Origin: Amaricoccus sp003258405
Lineage (GTDB): Bacteria > Pseudomonadota > Alphaproteobacteria > Rhodobacterales > Rhodobacteraceae
Length of the DNA: 64,000 nucleotides
NCBI RefSeq assembly: GCF_043226085.1
Contig: NZ_CP171225.1
Coordinates: forward strand, 2,418,001 to 2,482,000
Reading direction: 5' to 3'
Shown: in pieces, positions 47,565-56,696 of the stretch
Layout of the letters: each line of letters opens with the position of its first letter
Position numbering within the stretch: position 1 is the first letter of the stretch
Program-made: the position numbers and the translations under genes
Notes under the pieces: model-generated
The model's input: the letters and a program-made list of their open reading frames with translations, nothing else
Database searches by the model: none
Told to the model about the DNA's origin: nothing

Positions 47565-47921
47565 GTGAACATCTCCAGACCCGAACAGCGCGTTCTGCAC
47601 GCGCTCGCGCAGGGCGGCTCCGTCCGTCATGAACGCGGCGACGGCCGCAAGATCACCAGCATCCTCTGTGTCACCCGCGATGGCGCAATCCTCTCGGACT
47701 GCACACTCGACGTCTTCGCCCGCCTCCGCCGCAAGCAGCTCATCGCCTCTCGCGGCGGCGGACCCTACCGGATTTCACGGCGAGGCCTCGACGTCGTGCG
47801 CGCGCAGGCCACAACCGCTGAGCGCGGGACAGCTCAGCCCTCCACCAGCAGCCGCACCGGACCACTGGTGTGGCCCGCCTCCATGTCGTCAAGGGCGTGC
47901 GCCGCTTCCGTGAAGGGATAA
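47565..47921 (+). CDS. yjhX: YjhX/UPF0386-like protein with a C-terminal extension
   Basis: 118 residues from a GTG (GGATC upstream). The first ~85 residues match the UPF0386 (YjhX) family: EQRVLHALAQGGSVRHER, LSDCTLDVFARLRRK, LIASRGGGPYRISRRG and LDVVRAQ. Family members normally end there. Here the frame runs on for about 33 residues of low-complexity sequence into the convergent qor gene, an 88-bp overlap, suggesting the normal stop was lost. The name toxin has been used for E. coli YjhX but function is unsettled. Confidence 0.8.
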   Translation: MNISRPEQRVLHALAQGGSVRHERGDGRKITSILCVTRDGAILSDCTLDVFARLRRKQLIASRGGGPYRISRRGLDVVRAQATTAERGTAQPSTSSRTGPLVWPASMSSRACAASVKG

Positions 47922-48796
47922 CTGTGACCGCCCTCGATGCAGAGCCCGTCCTGAAGCGCCGCGAACCAGGCTTCGGCCGCCGGGCGGAAGCGTGTCTCGT
48001 CTGCGAGGAACGCGAGTATGCTCGGCCGGACGAGAAAGCGGTTCACAAGCAGGGCGGGGTCTATTGCCGGCAGGCCGCCGCTCACCTGCCCGAGGCTCGC
48101 CGCAGTACCGAAGGGCGCGAGCGCCTCGAGGCTCCGGAGCAGCGTCTCTCCGCCGATGCCATCGATCGCCGCGACGACGCCTACGCCCCCGGTGATCTCC
48201 CGCACGCCCTCGCGAAAATCGTCGTCGCGATAGAGGATCGCGTGGTCGAGACCCCGGGTGCGCGCCAGCTCGGCCTTGGCCGGGCTGCCGACCGTTCCGA
48301 TCACCGTCGCGCCGCGCCGCTTCAGCCACTGCACCAGGATGAGACCGAGCCCACCGGCCGCTGCGTGAACCAGCACGGGCTTCCCGCCGACATCCGGCAG
48401 GACGCGGTCAAGCAACAGGCCGGCCGTCAGTCCCCGCAGGAACGATCCCGCCAGCTGCCGCTCATCCAGCCCGTCGGGAACAGCCACAAGCCGCGCAGCC
48501 GGGAGATCGCGGAGCTCCGCATAGCTGCCCGCCGGAGGTCCGGCGTAGGCCACGCGCATGCCCGGTGCGAAGCCCTCGACATCCGATGCCACCCCCTCGA
48601 CGATCCCCGCCGCCTCCACGCCAGGGACAGGCCCGAGCGGATAGAGGCCATTGCGCTGATAGATGTCGACGAAATTCACCCCGATGGCGCTCTGCCGCAC
48701 CCGCACCAGTCCCGGCCCGAGCGGGCCGTCGCGCCTGTCACGCAGAAAAAGCGGCGCGCCCGCCCCGAAGCTCTCGAATTCCAGAACACGTGCCAT
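47834..48796 (-). CDS. qor: NADPH:quinone oxidoreductase (QorA type)
   Basis: 320 residues of the zinc-free medium-chain dehydrogenase family. IGVNFVDIYQRNGLY and PGVEAAGIVEGVASDVEGF are the quinone oxidoreductase signatures, and VLVHAAAGGLGLILVQWLKRRGATVIGTV is the NADPH loop. No cysteine set for structural zinc. It reduces quinones with NADPH. AGGAG precedes the ATG. Divergent from the LysR gene, which may regulate it. Confidence 0.93.
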   Translation of the reverse strand: MARVLEFESFGAGAPLFLRDRRDGPLGPGLVRVRQSAIGVNFVDIYQRNGLYPLGPVPGVEAAGIVEGVASDVEGFAPGMRVAYAGPPAGSYAELRDLPAARLVAVPDGLDERQLAGSFLRGLTAGLLLDRVLPDVGGKPVLVHAAAGGLGLILVQWLKRRGATVIGTVGSPAKAELARTRGLDHAILYRDDDFREGVREITGGVGVVAAIDGIGGETLLRSLEALAPFGTAASLGQVSGGLPAIDPALLVNRFLVRPSILAFLADETRFRPAAEAWFAALQDGLCIEGGHSYPFTEAAHALDDMEAGHTSGPVRLLVEG

Positions 48797-48891
48797 GCGT
48801 TTCTCCTCTTGCGGTTTCCGCCAGACCTAGAACGCTTGCAGGTCCTGCAGAATTCCAGAAATCTGCCCATCTCATGAGTGGAAATGCACAT

Positions 48892-49806
48892 ATGAACTGG
48901 GAAGACCTCCACCACTTCCGCACGCTTGCGCAGCAGGGGAGCTTTTCCGCCGCCGCCCGCGCCCTCGGCGTCGATCACACGACCGTCGCGCGGCGGGTGA
49001 GCGCGCTCGAAGCCGCGCTCGGCCTGCGCCTTGTGGACCGCCTGCCGCGCAGCGTCGTCCTGACAGAGGCGGGCGCCGAGATCGCGGAGCTCGCCGAGGG
49101 TGCGGAGGACGCAGCCTTTGCGGTGCTGCGCGCAGCACAAGGCGCCCGTTCCGGGCCGGCGGCGCCCGTGCGGGTAAGCGCACCCCCGGCGCTCGCGGCC
49201 TGTGTCATAGCGCCGCGCCTTTCCCTGCTGCGGGCCCGCCAGCCGGAGATCGTCGTGACCCTCTGTGGCCAGATCGGCGCGGCGGATCTCGACCGGCGCG
49301 AGGCCGATCTCGCGCTCCGCCTCTCCCGGCCAAAGCAAACCGGGCTCATCGCCCGCAAGCTTGGCGATCTCGCCTTCGGCTTCTACGGCGCGCCAGGCAC
49401 GCCGCCCGACGAAACCGGCTGGACCCTGATCGCCGGCGATTCGGCGCAGGCGAGCCTGCCGCAATTCCGCTGGTTCGAGGCCCGCCTTGCGGGCCGCCCG
49501 GTGGCGTTTCGGAGCGATGACAGCCTGATCCAGGCCGGAGCCGCCCGCGCGGGGCTCGGCGTCGCGTTGCTGCCCGATGTGATTGCCGCGACCGACCCCG
49601 GCCTCGTCCGCCTCCAGTCGCGAGAGACGCCGCCCTTGCGCGAGATCTGGATGCTGGTACACGACGATCTCAGGCGCGCGCCCGCCGTCCGGCTCGTGAT
49701 GGATTTCCTCGCCGAACAGGTGCAGGCCGCGCTTGAGTTGCAAACCCCGGAAGCGGCGGGCATAAACCCCGCTACGACAGCGGTGCCGGAGCAGGAACGC
49801 AGATGA
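48892..49806 (+). CDS. LysR-family transcriptional regulator
   Basis: 304 residues. The DNA-binding helix-turn-helix is FSAAARALGVDHTTVARRVSALEAAL, near residues 18-44, and the effector domain follows. The chosen ATG at 48892 gives the standard MNWEDLHHF start; an ATG six codons earlier is possible. It is divergent from qor with a 95-bp space between starts, the usual layout for a LysR gene and its target. Its stop overlaps the accA start by four bases (ATGA), an unusual coupling. Confidence 0.92.
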   Translation: MNWEDLHHFRTLAQQGSFSAAARALGVDHTTVARRVSALEAALGLRLVDRLPRSVVLTEAGAEIAELAEGAEDAAFAVLRAAQGARSGPAAPVRVSAPPALAACVIAPRLSLLRARQPEIVVTLCGQIGAADLDRREADLALRLSRPKQTGLIARKLGDLAFGFYGAPGTPPDETGWTLIAGDSAQASLPQFRWFEARLAGRPVAFRSDDSLIQAGAARAGLGVALLPDVIAATDPGLVRLQSRETPPLREIWMLVHDDLRRAPAVRLVMDFLAEQVQAALELQTPEAAGINPATTAVPEQERR

Positions 49807-50762
49807 CTTACCTCGATTTCGAAAAGGGCCTCGCGGAGATCGAGGGCAAGGCGGAGGAACTCCGGGCGCTCGCGCGCGCGAATTCCGAGATGGACGTGGA
49901 CCAGGAGGCGCTCGCGCTCGACGCCAAGGCCGCCGCGTTGCTGGTCGAGCTCTACAAGAACCTCAATCCCTGGCGGAAATGTCAGGTTGCCCGCCATCCG
50001 GACCGGCCGCACTGCAAGGATTATGTCGAGGGGCTCTTCACCGAGTGGACCCCGCTGGCGGGCGACCGCAACTTCGCCGACGATCAGGCGATCATGGGCG
50101 GTCTCGCCCGCTTCGACGACCGACCCGTGGTGGTGATCGGCCACGAAAAGGGCAACGACACCAAGAGCCGCATCGAACGCAATTTCGGCATGGCGCGGCC
50201 CGAGGGTTATCGCAAGGCGATCCGGCTGATGGATCTTGCCGACCGCTTCAACCTCCCGGTGATAACGCTGGTCGATACGCCCGGCGCCTATCCCGGCAAG
50301 GGCGCCGAGGAGCGCGGACAGGCCGAGGCGATCGCGCGGTCGACCGAGAAATGCCTCGCGATCGGCGTTCCGCTCGTCTCCGTGGTGATCGGCGAAGGCG
50401 GCTCCGGCGGCGCCGTGGCCTTCGCCACCGCCGACCGGCTCGCCATGCTCGAGCACTCGATCTATTCGGTGATCTCGCCGGAAGGCTGCGCCTCGATCCT
50501 CTGGAAGGACGCCGAGAAGATGCGCGAGGCGGCCGAGGCGCTGAAGCTCACCGCCCAGGATCTCTTCGCCCTCGGCATCTGCGACCGGATCATCTTCGAG
50601 CCGGTGGGCGGAGCGCAGCGCGACAAGGACGAGACGATCTCGCGCGTGGGCGAGGCCATCCGCGGCATGCTCGGCGAGGTCGACCAGATGGACCGCGAGA
50701 GCCGCCGCGCCGCGCGCCGGCGCAAGTATCTCGACATGGGATCGAAATCACTCGTCGCGTGA
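49803..50762 (+). CDS. accA: Acetyl-CoA carboxylase carboxyltransferase, alpha subunit
   Basis: 319 residues, standard length. With AccD it transfers the carboxyl group to acetyl-CoA, the first step of fatty acid synthesis. KCQVARHPDRPHCKDYVEGLF, GHEKGNDTKSRIERNFGM and DTPGAYPGKGAEERGQAEAIA are the conserved carboxyltransferase motifs, with IGEGGSGGAVA as the oxyanion region. AGGAAC precedes the ATG inside the LysR gene. It converges on plsC with a 15-bp overlap of stops. Confidence 0.97.
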   Translation: MTYLDFEKGLAEIEGKAEELRALARANSEMDVDQEALALDAKAAALLVELYKNLNPWRKCQVARHPDRPHCKDYVEGLFTEWTPLAGDRNFADDQAIMGGLARFDDRPVVVIGHEKGNDTKSRIERNFGMARPEGYRKAIRLMDLADRFNLPVITLVDTPGAYPGKGAEERGQAEAIARSTEKCLAIGVPLVSVVIGEGGSGGAVAFATADRLAMLEHSIYSVISPEGCASILWKDAEKMREAAEALKLTAQDLFALGICDRIIFEPVGGAQRDKDETISRVGEAIRGMLGEVDQMDRESRRAARRRKYLDMGSKSLVA

Positions 50763-51506
50763 GACAATCGGCTTCGGCGCGGGCCGTGGGCCGGGATCGA
50801 ACCCGGCCTCGCGCATGAGCCGGTCGGAGTTTTCCTCCACCACCTCCTCGAGCTGGCGCATGAAACGGTGGATCGACAGGCCCGCCGGAATCGGTGCGAG
50901 GAACTCGAGCACCGCAAGGCCCGGATGCTTCCTGAGGCTCCGCCGCCCCCAGAACACGCCGACATTCGTCGCGGCCGGGATGCAGGTGTTGCCGAAACGC
51001 TGATAGAGCACGCCGGCTCCAACCTTGTAGGGAAGCCGCGCGGCGGGCGCGACGCGGGTGCCCTGGGGATAGATCACCAGCTGCCCCGGCTCGTCGTTGC
51101 TCCGCTCGGCATGGGCGACCATGTCCTTCATCGCCTTGGCCTTCTGGCCGCGGTCGACCGGCGTCGAGCCCATCCGCATGGCATAGAAGCCGAGAACCGG
51201 CGTCCAGCGCAGCTCCTTCTTCATCACGAAACGCGCGCGCGGCACCACGGAGCAGATCATGATGATGTCGAGGAAGGACTGGTGCTTGGAACAGATGATG
51301 ACCTCGCCGCGCGGCACCTCGCCGCGGATCTCCGTCCGCAGCCCGCAGATCCGCTCGAGCAGCCAGAGCACGATGCGGCAATAGGCGTGAACCGACCAGT
51401 AGGCGCCCTTTGCCGACCAGATCGCCAGCGGCATGCAGAGGATCCCCATCACCAGCATGAGGCTGTAGATCAAGAAATCGAAGACGAGCGAGCGGACGAT
51501 CAGCAT
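50748..51506 (-). CDS. plsC: 1-acyl-sn-glycerol-3-phosphate acyltransferase
   Basis: 252 residues. N-terminal membrane segment(s), then the PlsC motifs: KHQSFLDI (HxxxxD, catalytic His/Asp), GSTPVDRG, IYPQGTRVAP (EGTR-type, with Gln for Glu) and IPAATNVGVFWG. It adds the second acyl chain in phosphatidic acid synthesis at the inner membrane. GGAGG is four bases before the ATG. Starts 16 bp after ftsX on the same strand, so part of the ftsE-ftsX-plsC unit. Confidence 0.95.
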   Translation of the reverse strand: MLIVRSLVFDFLIYSLMLVMGILCMPLAIWSAKGAYWSVHAYCRIVLWLLERICGLRTEIRGEVPRGEVIICSKHQSFLDIIMICSVVPRARFVMKKELRWTPVLGFYAMRMGSTPVDRGQKAKAMKDMVAHAERSNDEPGQLVIYPQGTRVAPAARLPYKVGAGVLYQRFGNTCIPAATNVGVFWGRRSLRKHPGLAVLEFLAPIPAGLSIHRFMRQLEEVVEENSDRLMREAGFDPGPRPAPKPIVSRDE

Positions 51507-51522
51507 CGGGCCTCCTTGCCTG

Positions 51523-52410
51523 TCAGGTCCAGCGGCGGAGCAGACGGGCGAGCGTCGCCCGCGTCGCAGCCCAGCCCAGCAGCGTCGCCGCGACCGGCAC
51601 AAGCAGCGGCAGCAGCCAGCCCCGCCCCTCCGGCCCGATCGCGACCAGATAGAACCCCTGCGCACTCTCGCGCGGCAGGATGGAGAGAAGGGCGAGCCCC
51701 GCTGCCGTGCCGACCGCGCCCGCCGCCAGCGCGAGCCAGCCGAGCCGTCGGGCGAAGATCGCCGCAACGAAGCTGTCCCGGGCACCGACAAGACGCAGGG
51801 TTCGGATGATCGGCGCATTGGCCAGCGCCGCTGCGCGCGCGGCCAGGACATAGACGGCGGCGAAGGCCACCGCGAGAATTCCAAGCGTTGCAAAGGCAAA
51901 GATCCGCACCCCTTCGGCCGCGGTCACAAGCCCGCTCCTGAGGCTGCCGTGGTCGTCGAAGACCGCGTGCGGCGCGCTCTTCGCCAACGCAAGGTTGAGC
52001 GCCCCCACATTGAGCCTGCCGGGATCGATGCCCACGTCGATCAGCAGCGGCAGCGGCAGGCTCTCGATATCGGCCTCGGTGCCGAGCCAGGGCTCGAGCA
52101 GCCCCCGTTGCTCGCCGAGCTCGACGATGCGCACACTCCGCACGCCGGGGGTCGCCCGCAGCGTCTCGAGGGCCGCGCGCGCCTCCTGCTCGACCACCGC
52201 GCCCTCGGCAACGATCTGCAGCGTTGCCGTCCCGGCGAGCTTGCCGCCCCAGTTCTCCACCAGCCGCCCGCCCGCAAGCCCGAGCGCCAGCGCCAGCGCG
52301 GCGAGAAAGGCGAGGATCGCCGTCACCGCGGCAAGCGGCGTCTGCTCGCCCGCCCTGCGCGGCACCAGCCGGTCGGCCGCCCGATCCCGGAGCCGGAAAC
52401 GGCCGCTCAA
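51523..52410 (-). CDS. ftsX: Cell division permease FtsX
   Basis: 295 residues. One membrane segment near the N-terminus, a large extracytoplasmic domain, then three segments. The cytoplasmic stretch APIIRTLRLVGARDSFVAAIFARR matches FtsX proteins, which link FtsE ATP use to control of peptidoglycan hydrolases at the septum. The start is a TTG overlapping the ftsE stop by four bases (TTGA), so translation is coupled. Confidence 0.93.
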   Translation of the reverse strand: MSGRFRLRDRAADRLVPRRAGEQTPLAAVTAILAFLAALALALGLAGGRLVENWGGKLAGTATLQIVAEGAVVEQEARAALETLRATPGVRSVRIVELGEQRGLLEPWLGTEADIESLPLPLLIDVGIDPGRLNVGALNLALAKSAPHAVFDDHGSLRSGLVTAAEGVRIFAFATLGILAVAFAAVYVLAARAAALANAPIIRTLRLVGARDSFVAAIFARRLGWLALAAGAVGTAAGLALLSILPRESAQGFYLVAIGPEGRGWLLPLLVPVAATLLGWAATRATLARLLRRWT

Positions 52411-53102
52411 AACGCATCCTCCACCGGCACGACGCGATAGCCGTCGATCGCGAAGACCCGGGCCTCGATCCGAGTGCGCGCCGCCCGGATCAGATTGACA
52501 TCATGGGTCGCGATCAGGATCGTCTTGCCCATGCGGTTGAGCTCGATGAAGAGCGAGAGAATGCGCATCGCCATGTCCCAGTCGACATTGCCGGTCGGCT
52601 CGTCCGCAAGGATCATCGCCGGGCTCAGGATCACCGCCCGCGCCACCGCCGCCCGCTGGCGCTCGCCCCCGGACATCTCGGAGGGCAGCGCATCGACCCG
52701 GTTGCCGAGATCGACCCAGTCGAGCAGCGCCCGCAGATCATCCGCCCGCTCGGCGAGGTCGATCCCGCTCACCTGCAGCGGCAGCGCGATGTTCTCGACG
52801 AGCGAGAGGTGGTCGATGAAGCTGCAATCCTGGTGCACGACGCCGACCGCGCGGCGGAGATCGGCAATCTCGTTGCGAGCATTCTCGCGGATCTGGCGGC
52901 CGAAGTGGCGGATCGTGCCGCCGGTCGGCACGAGATCGTGGTAGCAGAGCCGGAGCAGTGTCGTCTTGCCCGAACCCGAAGGGCCGACGAGGAAGGTGAA
53001 GCTTCCCGCCTCGAGCCCGAGATTGACCTTCCTCAGGACCGCCTTCTGCCCGTAGCTGAACGCAGCCTCCTCGAATTCGATCACCGGGCCCTCCTGAACC
53101 AT
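52407..53102 (-). CDS. ftsE: Cell division ATP-binding protein FtsE
   Basis: 231 residues. Walker A GPSGSGKTT, signature MSGGERQRAAVARA, Walker B MILADEPTG, and switch His in IATHDV. FSYGQKAVLRKVNLGLEAGSF is the usual N-terminal segment. It pairs with FtsX at the division site. AGGAGGGCC-type ribosome site is absent; CCATG lies after a short leader. Divergent from the zinc-ribbon gene. Confidence 0.95.
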   Translation of the reverse strand: MVQEGPVIEFEEAAFSYGQKAVLRKVNLGLEAGSFTFLVGPSGSGKTTLLRLCYHDLVPTGGTIRHFGRQIRENARNEIADLRRAVGVVHQDCSFIDHLSLVENIALPLQVSGIDLAERADDLRALLDWVDLGNRVDALPSEMSGGERQRAAVARAVILSPAMILADEPTGNVDWDMAMRILSLFIELNRMGKTILIATHDVNLIRAARTRIEARVFAIDGYRVVPVEDAF

Positions 53103-53232
53103 GCGCCGGCGGTTATACCGCGCCTGTGTGCGGGCGCAACGGCGGTCTCTTGGAAACGGAGCCGTGCACCGCTAGAAGAAACCGACCGGTCCGGCAAAAC
53201 GCGCCGCGCCGAGGGATGAGACAGGGAACCAA

Positions 53233-54090
53233 ATGCGTCTGACCTGCCCGAATTGCGGTGCGGAATATGAACCCCCGCGGAACATGATGCCCTCCGGCGG
53301 GCGCCATGTGCAGTGCTCGGCCTGCCACACGCGATGGTTTGCCAGAAACGAAAGCCGCCCGCTGCTCACCGAAGACCAGATCATCCAGCGTCTGGAATCC
53401 CGCACGCCCAACCTCAGGGTGATCGAGGAGCCGGTGGCCGCCCCCTGGAAGAAGCCGAAGCTGCAGGCCGAACCGGCTGCGGCGCCCGCCGGGGCGAAGG
53501 TCACACCCTTCGCGGCAAAGGACGCGCCGAAAAGCGCGCCCGAAACCGCCGAAGAAGACTTCTCCTGGGAAACGCCGGAAACCGCTCCGGCATCCGCCTT
53601 TGCCGAGGCGCCGAGTGCGTTCCGGACCGATGCGGACGAACCGGCCGCGGCCGAGACGGACTTTGCCTGGGCCGAACCCGCGGCGAAACCCGAAACAGCC
53701 GAGGCCCCCGATCCTGTTGCCGACGAGACACCCGCGGCGCCCGAAACAGCCGCCGCGACCGACGAGGTGGCCGAAGCGCCGGAGGCCGCTCCCTCCACGC
53801 CGGTCCCGCCCGCCCCGGAACCGACACGCGAGGCGGCCGCCCCGGCGACGACAGCGCTGAAGGAGGCCGAGCCCCGGCCGAGAACCGCAGCCCCGGTCGA
53901 GCCTGTCATCATCATCGAGGAAACATCCCCGATCCGGTTCTGGCTGGGCTTCACCGCCGCGGTCGCGGTCGTTGCGGTCTTGCTGGCGATCTATTTCGCC
54001 ACCCGCGCCGAGGCTGCCGGCCTGCCCGCCGCAAGCCTTCTCGACAGGATGCCGCATGACGTGGCGGCGCTCCTGAGCCCACAGGGCTGA
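53233..54090 (+). CDS. Zinc-ribbon (MJ0042-type) single-TM protein
   Basis: 285 residues. Zinc ribbon at the start with Cys5, Cys8, Cys28 and Cys31 (MRLTCPNCGAEYEPP, HVQCSACHTRWF). A long Ala/Glu/Pro-rich linker (about 65-225) follows, then one membrane segment near 235-258 (FWLGFTAAVAVVAVLLAIYFA). This is the common alphaproteobacterial layout of zinc-ribbon membrane proteins, whose function is unknown. AGGGAAC precedes the ATG. Ends nine bases before the convergent TIGR02302-family gene. Confidence 0.88.
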   Translation: MRLTCPNCGAEYEPPRNMMPSGGRHVQCSACHTRWFARNESRPLLTEDQIIQRLESRTPNLRVIEEPVAAPWKKPKLQAEPAAAPAGAKVTPFAAKDAPKSAPETAEEDFSWETPETAPASAFAEAPSAFRTDADEPAAAETDFAWAEPAAKPETAEAPDPVADETPAAPETAAATDEVAEAPEAAPSTPVPPAPEPTREAAAPATTALKEAEPRPRTAAPVEPVIIIEETSPIRFWLGFTAAVAVVAVLLAIYFATRAEAAGLPAASLLDRMPHDVAALLSPQG

Positions 54091-54099
54091 ACCCCTGCC

Positions 54100-56637
54100 T
54101 CAGAACCGATCGAGCAGACGGCGCAGGTAGTCGAGCTCGACCTGCGGTCGGGAGCGGTCGCCGGAGCGGCGGCGGATCTCGTCAAGGATCTCGCGCGCCC
54201 GTGCCGCCGCCGAGCCGCTGCCCTCCGGCAGCATGCGGGAATCGGTGCGCGCGCCGCCCATCGCCCCGAGCGGGCGACCCAGCGGATCGGCATTGCTGCG
54301 GGATTGCGACGTGCCGCCCTCGCTGTCCTCACCGCCCTGCTCGCCTTCGGCCTGGCGCATATCTTCCGAGAGCCCGCGCATCCCCTCGCGCAGCTGGTCG
54401 ATCGCGTCAGCCTGATCGTTGAGCGCCTCGGCCGTATTTCCATCGCGGAGCCCGTCGCGCGCGTCCTCCATGCTCCGCTGTGCATCCTCGAGCGCCTGCC
54501 GCGTCTCGCTGTCGGCCTCGCCCGGTAGGTTCTGCTGCAGCTCGTCCATCAGGTCGCGCAGCGCCTCCTGGCGTTCGGCGAGCGAGCCCGGATCGGTGCC
54601 CTCGCCCTGCGCCCGCCCCTCGCCCCGAGGCGCGCCCTGCGTCTCGCCCTCGGCACCGGGCTGGCCGCTGCCTTCGCGGAACTCGCGCTGAAGCTCGCGG
54701 AAACTGTCGTCAGCCAGCCCCTGTTGCTCGCGCAGCGCATCGGAAAGGCCCTGCATGCTCTGCTCGCCCTGGCTGCCGCCCTCACCGCCCTGGGTAAGCC
54801 GCATCTCCATGTTCTCGAGCATCTGCTGCAGCATTTCGAGCAGCGCTTCGGCCTCGGCCCGGCGGCCCTGTTCCGAAAGCTCCTGGATCCGGTCCATCAG
54901 CTCCTGAAGCTGATCCTGATTGAGGCTCTGGCCCTCCTGCGGCGCCTCGGCGGTCTCCATCTCGCCGCGCTCGATCGCCTCGCGGGCCATCTGCTCCATG
55001 TAATCGCGGGTCGCGTCGCGCAACTCCTGCATGAGCTCGGCGATCTCCTCGTCGGTCGCGTCGCCCTTGAGCGCCTCCGAAAGCCGCTCCTTGGCGCGCG
55101 CCAGCCGATCCGCTGCATCGCCGAGGCTGCCGTCCTCGAGCAGGAGGGCCGCGCGCCAGAGCCCGGCGGCGATATCGTCGCGGGCGGCGGCGACCTGATC
55201 GGCCTCGACCGCCACCTCGAGCCGCCGGATCGCAATGCGGGTCATGAGATAGGCCCCCGCCCGGTCGAACAGCCCTTCGGGATGAAAGGTAACCGCCCGG
55301 AGCACCTGGCTCACCCGCGACCCGTTCGCCGCCGCCCAGAGCAGATCCCGGCGCTGCTCGGCCAGCGCCGCCGCCGCCGGATCGAAGAACTTCCGGCCCG
55401 GCAGCGCGGCATGCACCGTCTCGGACCGGCCGGTCTGGCCGAGCGCATCCTCTGCGACGAGGGTGATGGTCACCGGCAACCCGGCCCAGGGATGGCCCGA
55501 GAAATCCTCCTCGAGCGTCTCCGACACCTCGGCCGCGGACCCGGACACCGGGAGCGGCAGCGGAATGACGATCTTGTCCCGCGGGTCGGGGCTGAGCGCG
55601 AGGCCGTAGCGGCGGTCGACGGCGGGAAGGTCGAGCGCGATCTCTGCCCGCGCCGCGGTGATGCCGTGATCGTCCCGGGCGAGGTAGGGGATGCGGGCAA
55701 GCCCGCCGGGGGCACGCTCGACCGGGCCCGCGACGGCGATCTCGGGCGGAAGATCGGGTTCGATGGCAAAGCTCCAGTGGCCGAGATCGCGGCCGCCGCG
55801 GCGGAGACGGATTTCGCCGCTTTGCGCGAGATCGAACTCTGCCAGCGCGATGCCGTCCGCGGCCCGGGTGAAACCCGTGCCTTCCACCCCGGAAACGCTC
55901 TCGCTGAGACGGAACTGCGTCTCGTCGCCATAGGTCCGGAGCGTGATCCTGGTGCCCTTCGGCAGAGAAACCGGTGCATCGCCGCCGGCAAGCTCGGGCA
56001 GATAGAGCGTCGCGCGGCCGGTATAGGCGGGCGGCTCGGCCCAGCCCTCGTAGCTCGGCCCGGTCTTGGGCGCGGCTCCGGCGCCCGGAGCCATGGCTGT
56101 GCGCAGGCTCTCGACCCCGCTCGATCCGGCAAAGATCAGCGCGGCACCAAAGAAGACCAGCACCGCGAGCCGCAGGGCCCAGGGATCGCGGCTCGCGAGC
56201 CGGAGATCGGCGGGCACCCGTTCGGCCTTCGCCGCGCGCGCGAGCATGCGGGCCTGATGAACCGACCAGAGCGCGCGGACGGCCGGATCCTCGCCGCCGA
56301 GGGCCGGGGCATCGTCGAGTGCGGCGAGCGGGCGGCCCGGAAGCGAGGCATCGAGCCGGGCGATGGCGGCCGCGCGGCTCGGCCAGCGAAACCGCCGCAC
56401 CCCGCGCCAGAGGAAACGCAGGAGAAGCGCCGCGGCGGCGGCAAGAGCGAGACCAACCTGAAGACGGTTGCCGAGCTCGGCCGCGCCGAAGGCAAGTGCG
56501 GCCCAGAGGGCGGCAAGCAGGGCGAGGAAGGGCCAGAAGGCCTGAAGCGCCGATTCGAGGACCATGGCGGCCCGGGTTGCGCGAAGCACCCGCTCAATCC
56601 GGCGTTCCGTCTCGTCGATCCGCGCCTTTTTCGCCAT
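54100..56637 (-). CDS. TIGR02302/DUF4175 family large membrane protein
   Basis: 845 residues. Two to three membrane segments near the N-terminus (about 25-70 and 150-170), a beta-rich middle region and a long Gln/Glu/Arg-rich helical C-terminal half (about 500-800, with repeated EALxDLMxELQ and MQGLSDALREQQG type units). This composition and length are those of the TIGR02302 (DUF4175) family, restricted to alphaproteobacteria and of unknown function. Next gene downstream in transcription order is convergent; lysA lies 59 bp upstream on the same strand. Confidence 0.9.
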   Translation of the reverse strand: MAKKARIDETERRIERVLRATRAAMVLESALQAFWPFLALLAALWAALAFGAAELGNRLQVGLALAAAAALLLRFLWRGVRRFRWPSRAAAIARLDASLPGRPLAALDDAPALGGEDPAVRALWSVHQARMLARAAKAERVPADLRLASRDPWALRLAVLVFFGAALIFAGSSGVESLRTAMAPGAGAAPKTGPSYEGWAEPPAYTGRATLYLPELAGGDAPVSLPKGTRITLRTYGDETQFRLSESVSGVEGTGFTRAADGIALAEFDLAQSGEIRLRRGGRDLGHWSFAIEPDLPPEIAVAGPVERAPGGLARIPYLARDDHGITAARAEIALDLPAVDRRYGLALSPDPRDKIVIPLPLPVSGSAAEVSETLEEDFSGHPWAGLPVTITLVAEDALGQTGRSETVHAALPGRKFFDPAAAALAEQRRDLLWAAANGSRVSQVLRAVTFHPEGLFDRAGAYLMTRIAIRRLEVAVEADQVAAARDDIAAGLWRAALLLEDGSLGDAADRLARAKERLSEALKGDATDEEIAELMQELRDATRDYMEQMAREAIERGEMETAEAPQEGQSLNQDQLQELMDRIQELSEQGRRAEAEALLEMLQQMLENMEMRLTQGGEGGSQGEQSMQGLSDALREQQGLADDSFRELQREFREGSGQPGAEGETQGAPRGEGRAQGEGTDPGSLAERQEALRDLMDELQQNLPGEADSETRQALEDAQRSMEDARDGLRDGNTAEALNDQADAIDQLREGMRGLSEDMRQAEGEQGGEDSEGGTSQSRSNADPLGRPLGAMGGARTDSRMLPEGSGSAAARAREILDEIRRRSGDRSRPQVELDYLRRLLDRF

Positions 56638-56696
56638 CAGCCCCTGTCAACCGGTCCAGCATGCCGGACCGCGCAAACCGGGGCCGAGCCCGGCCT

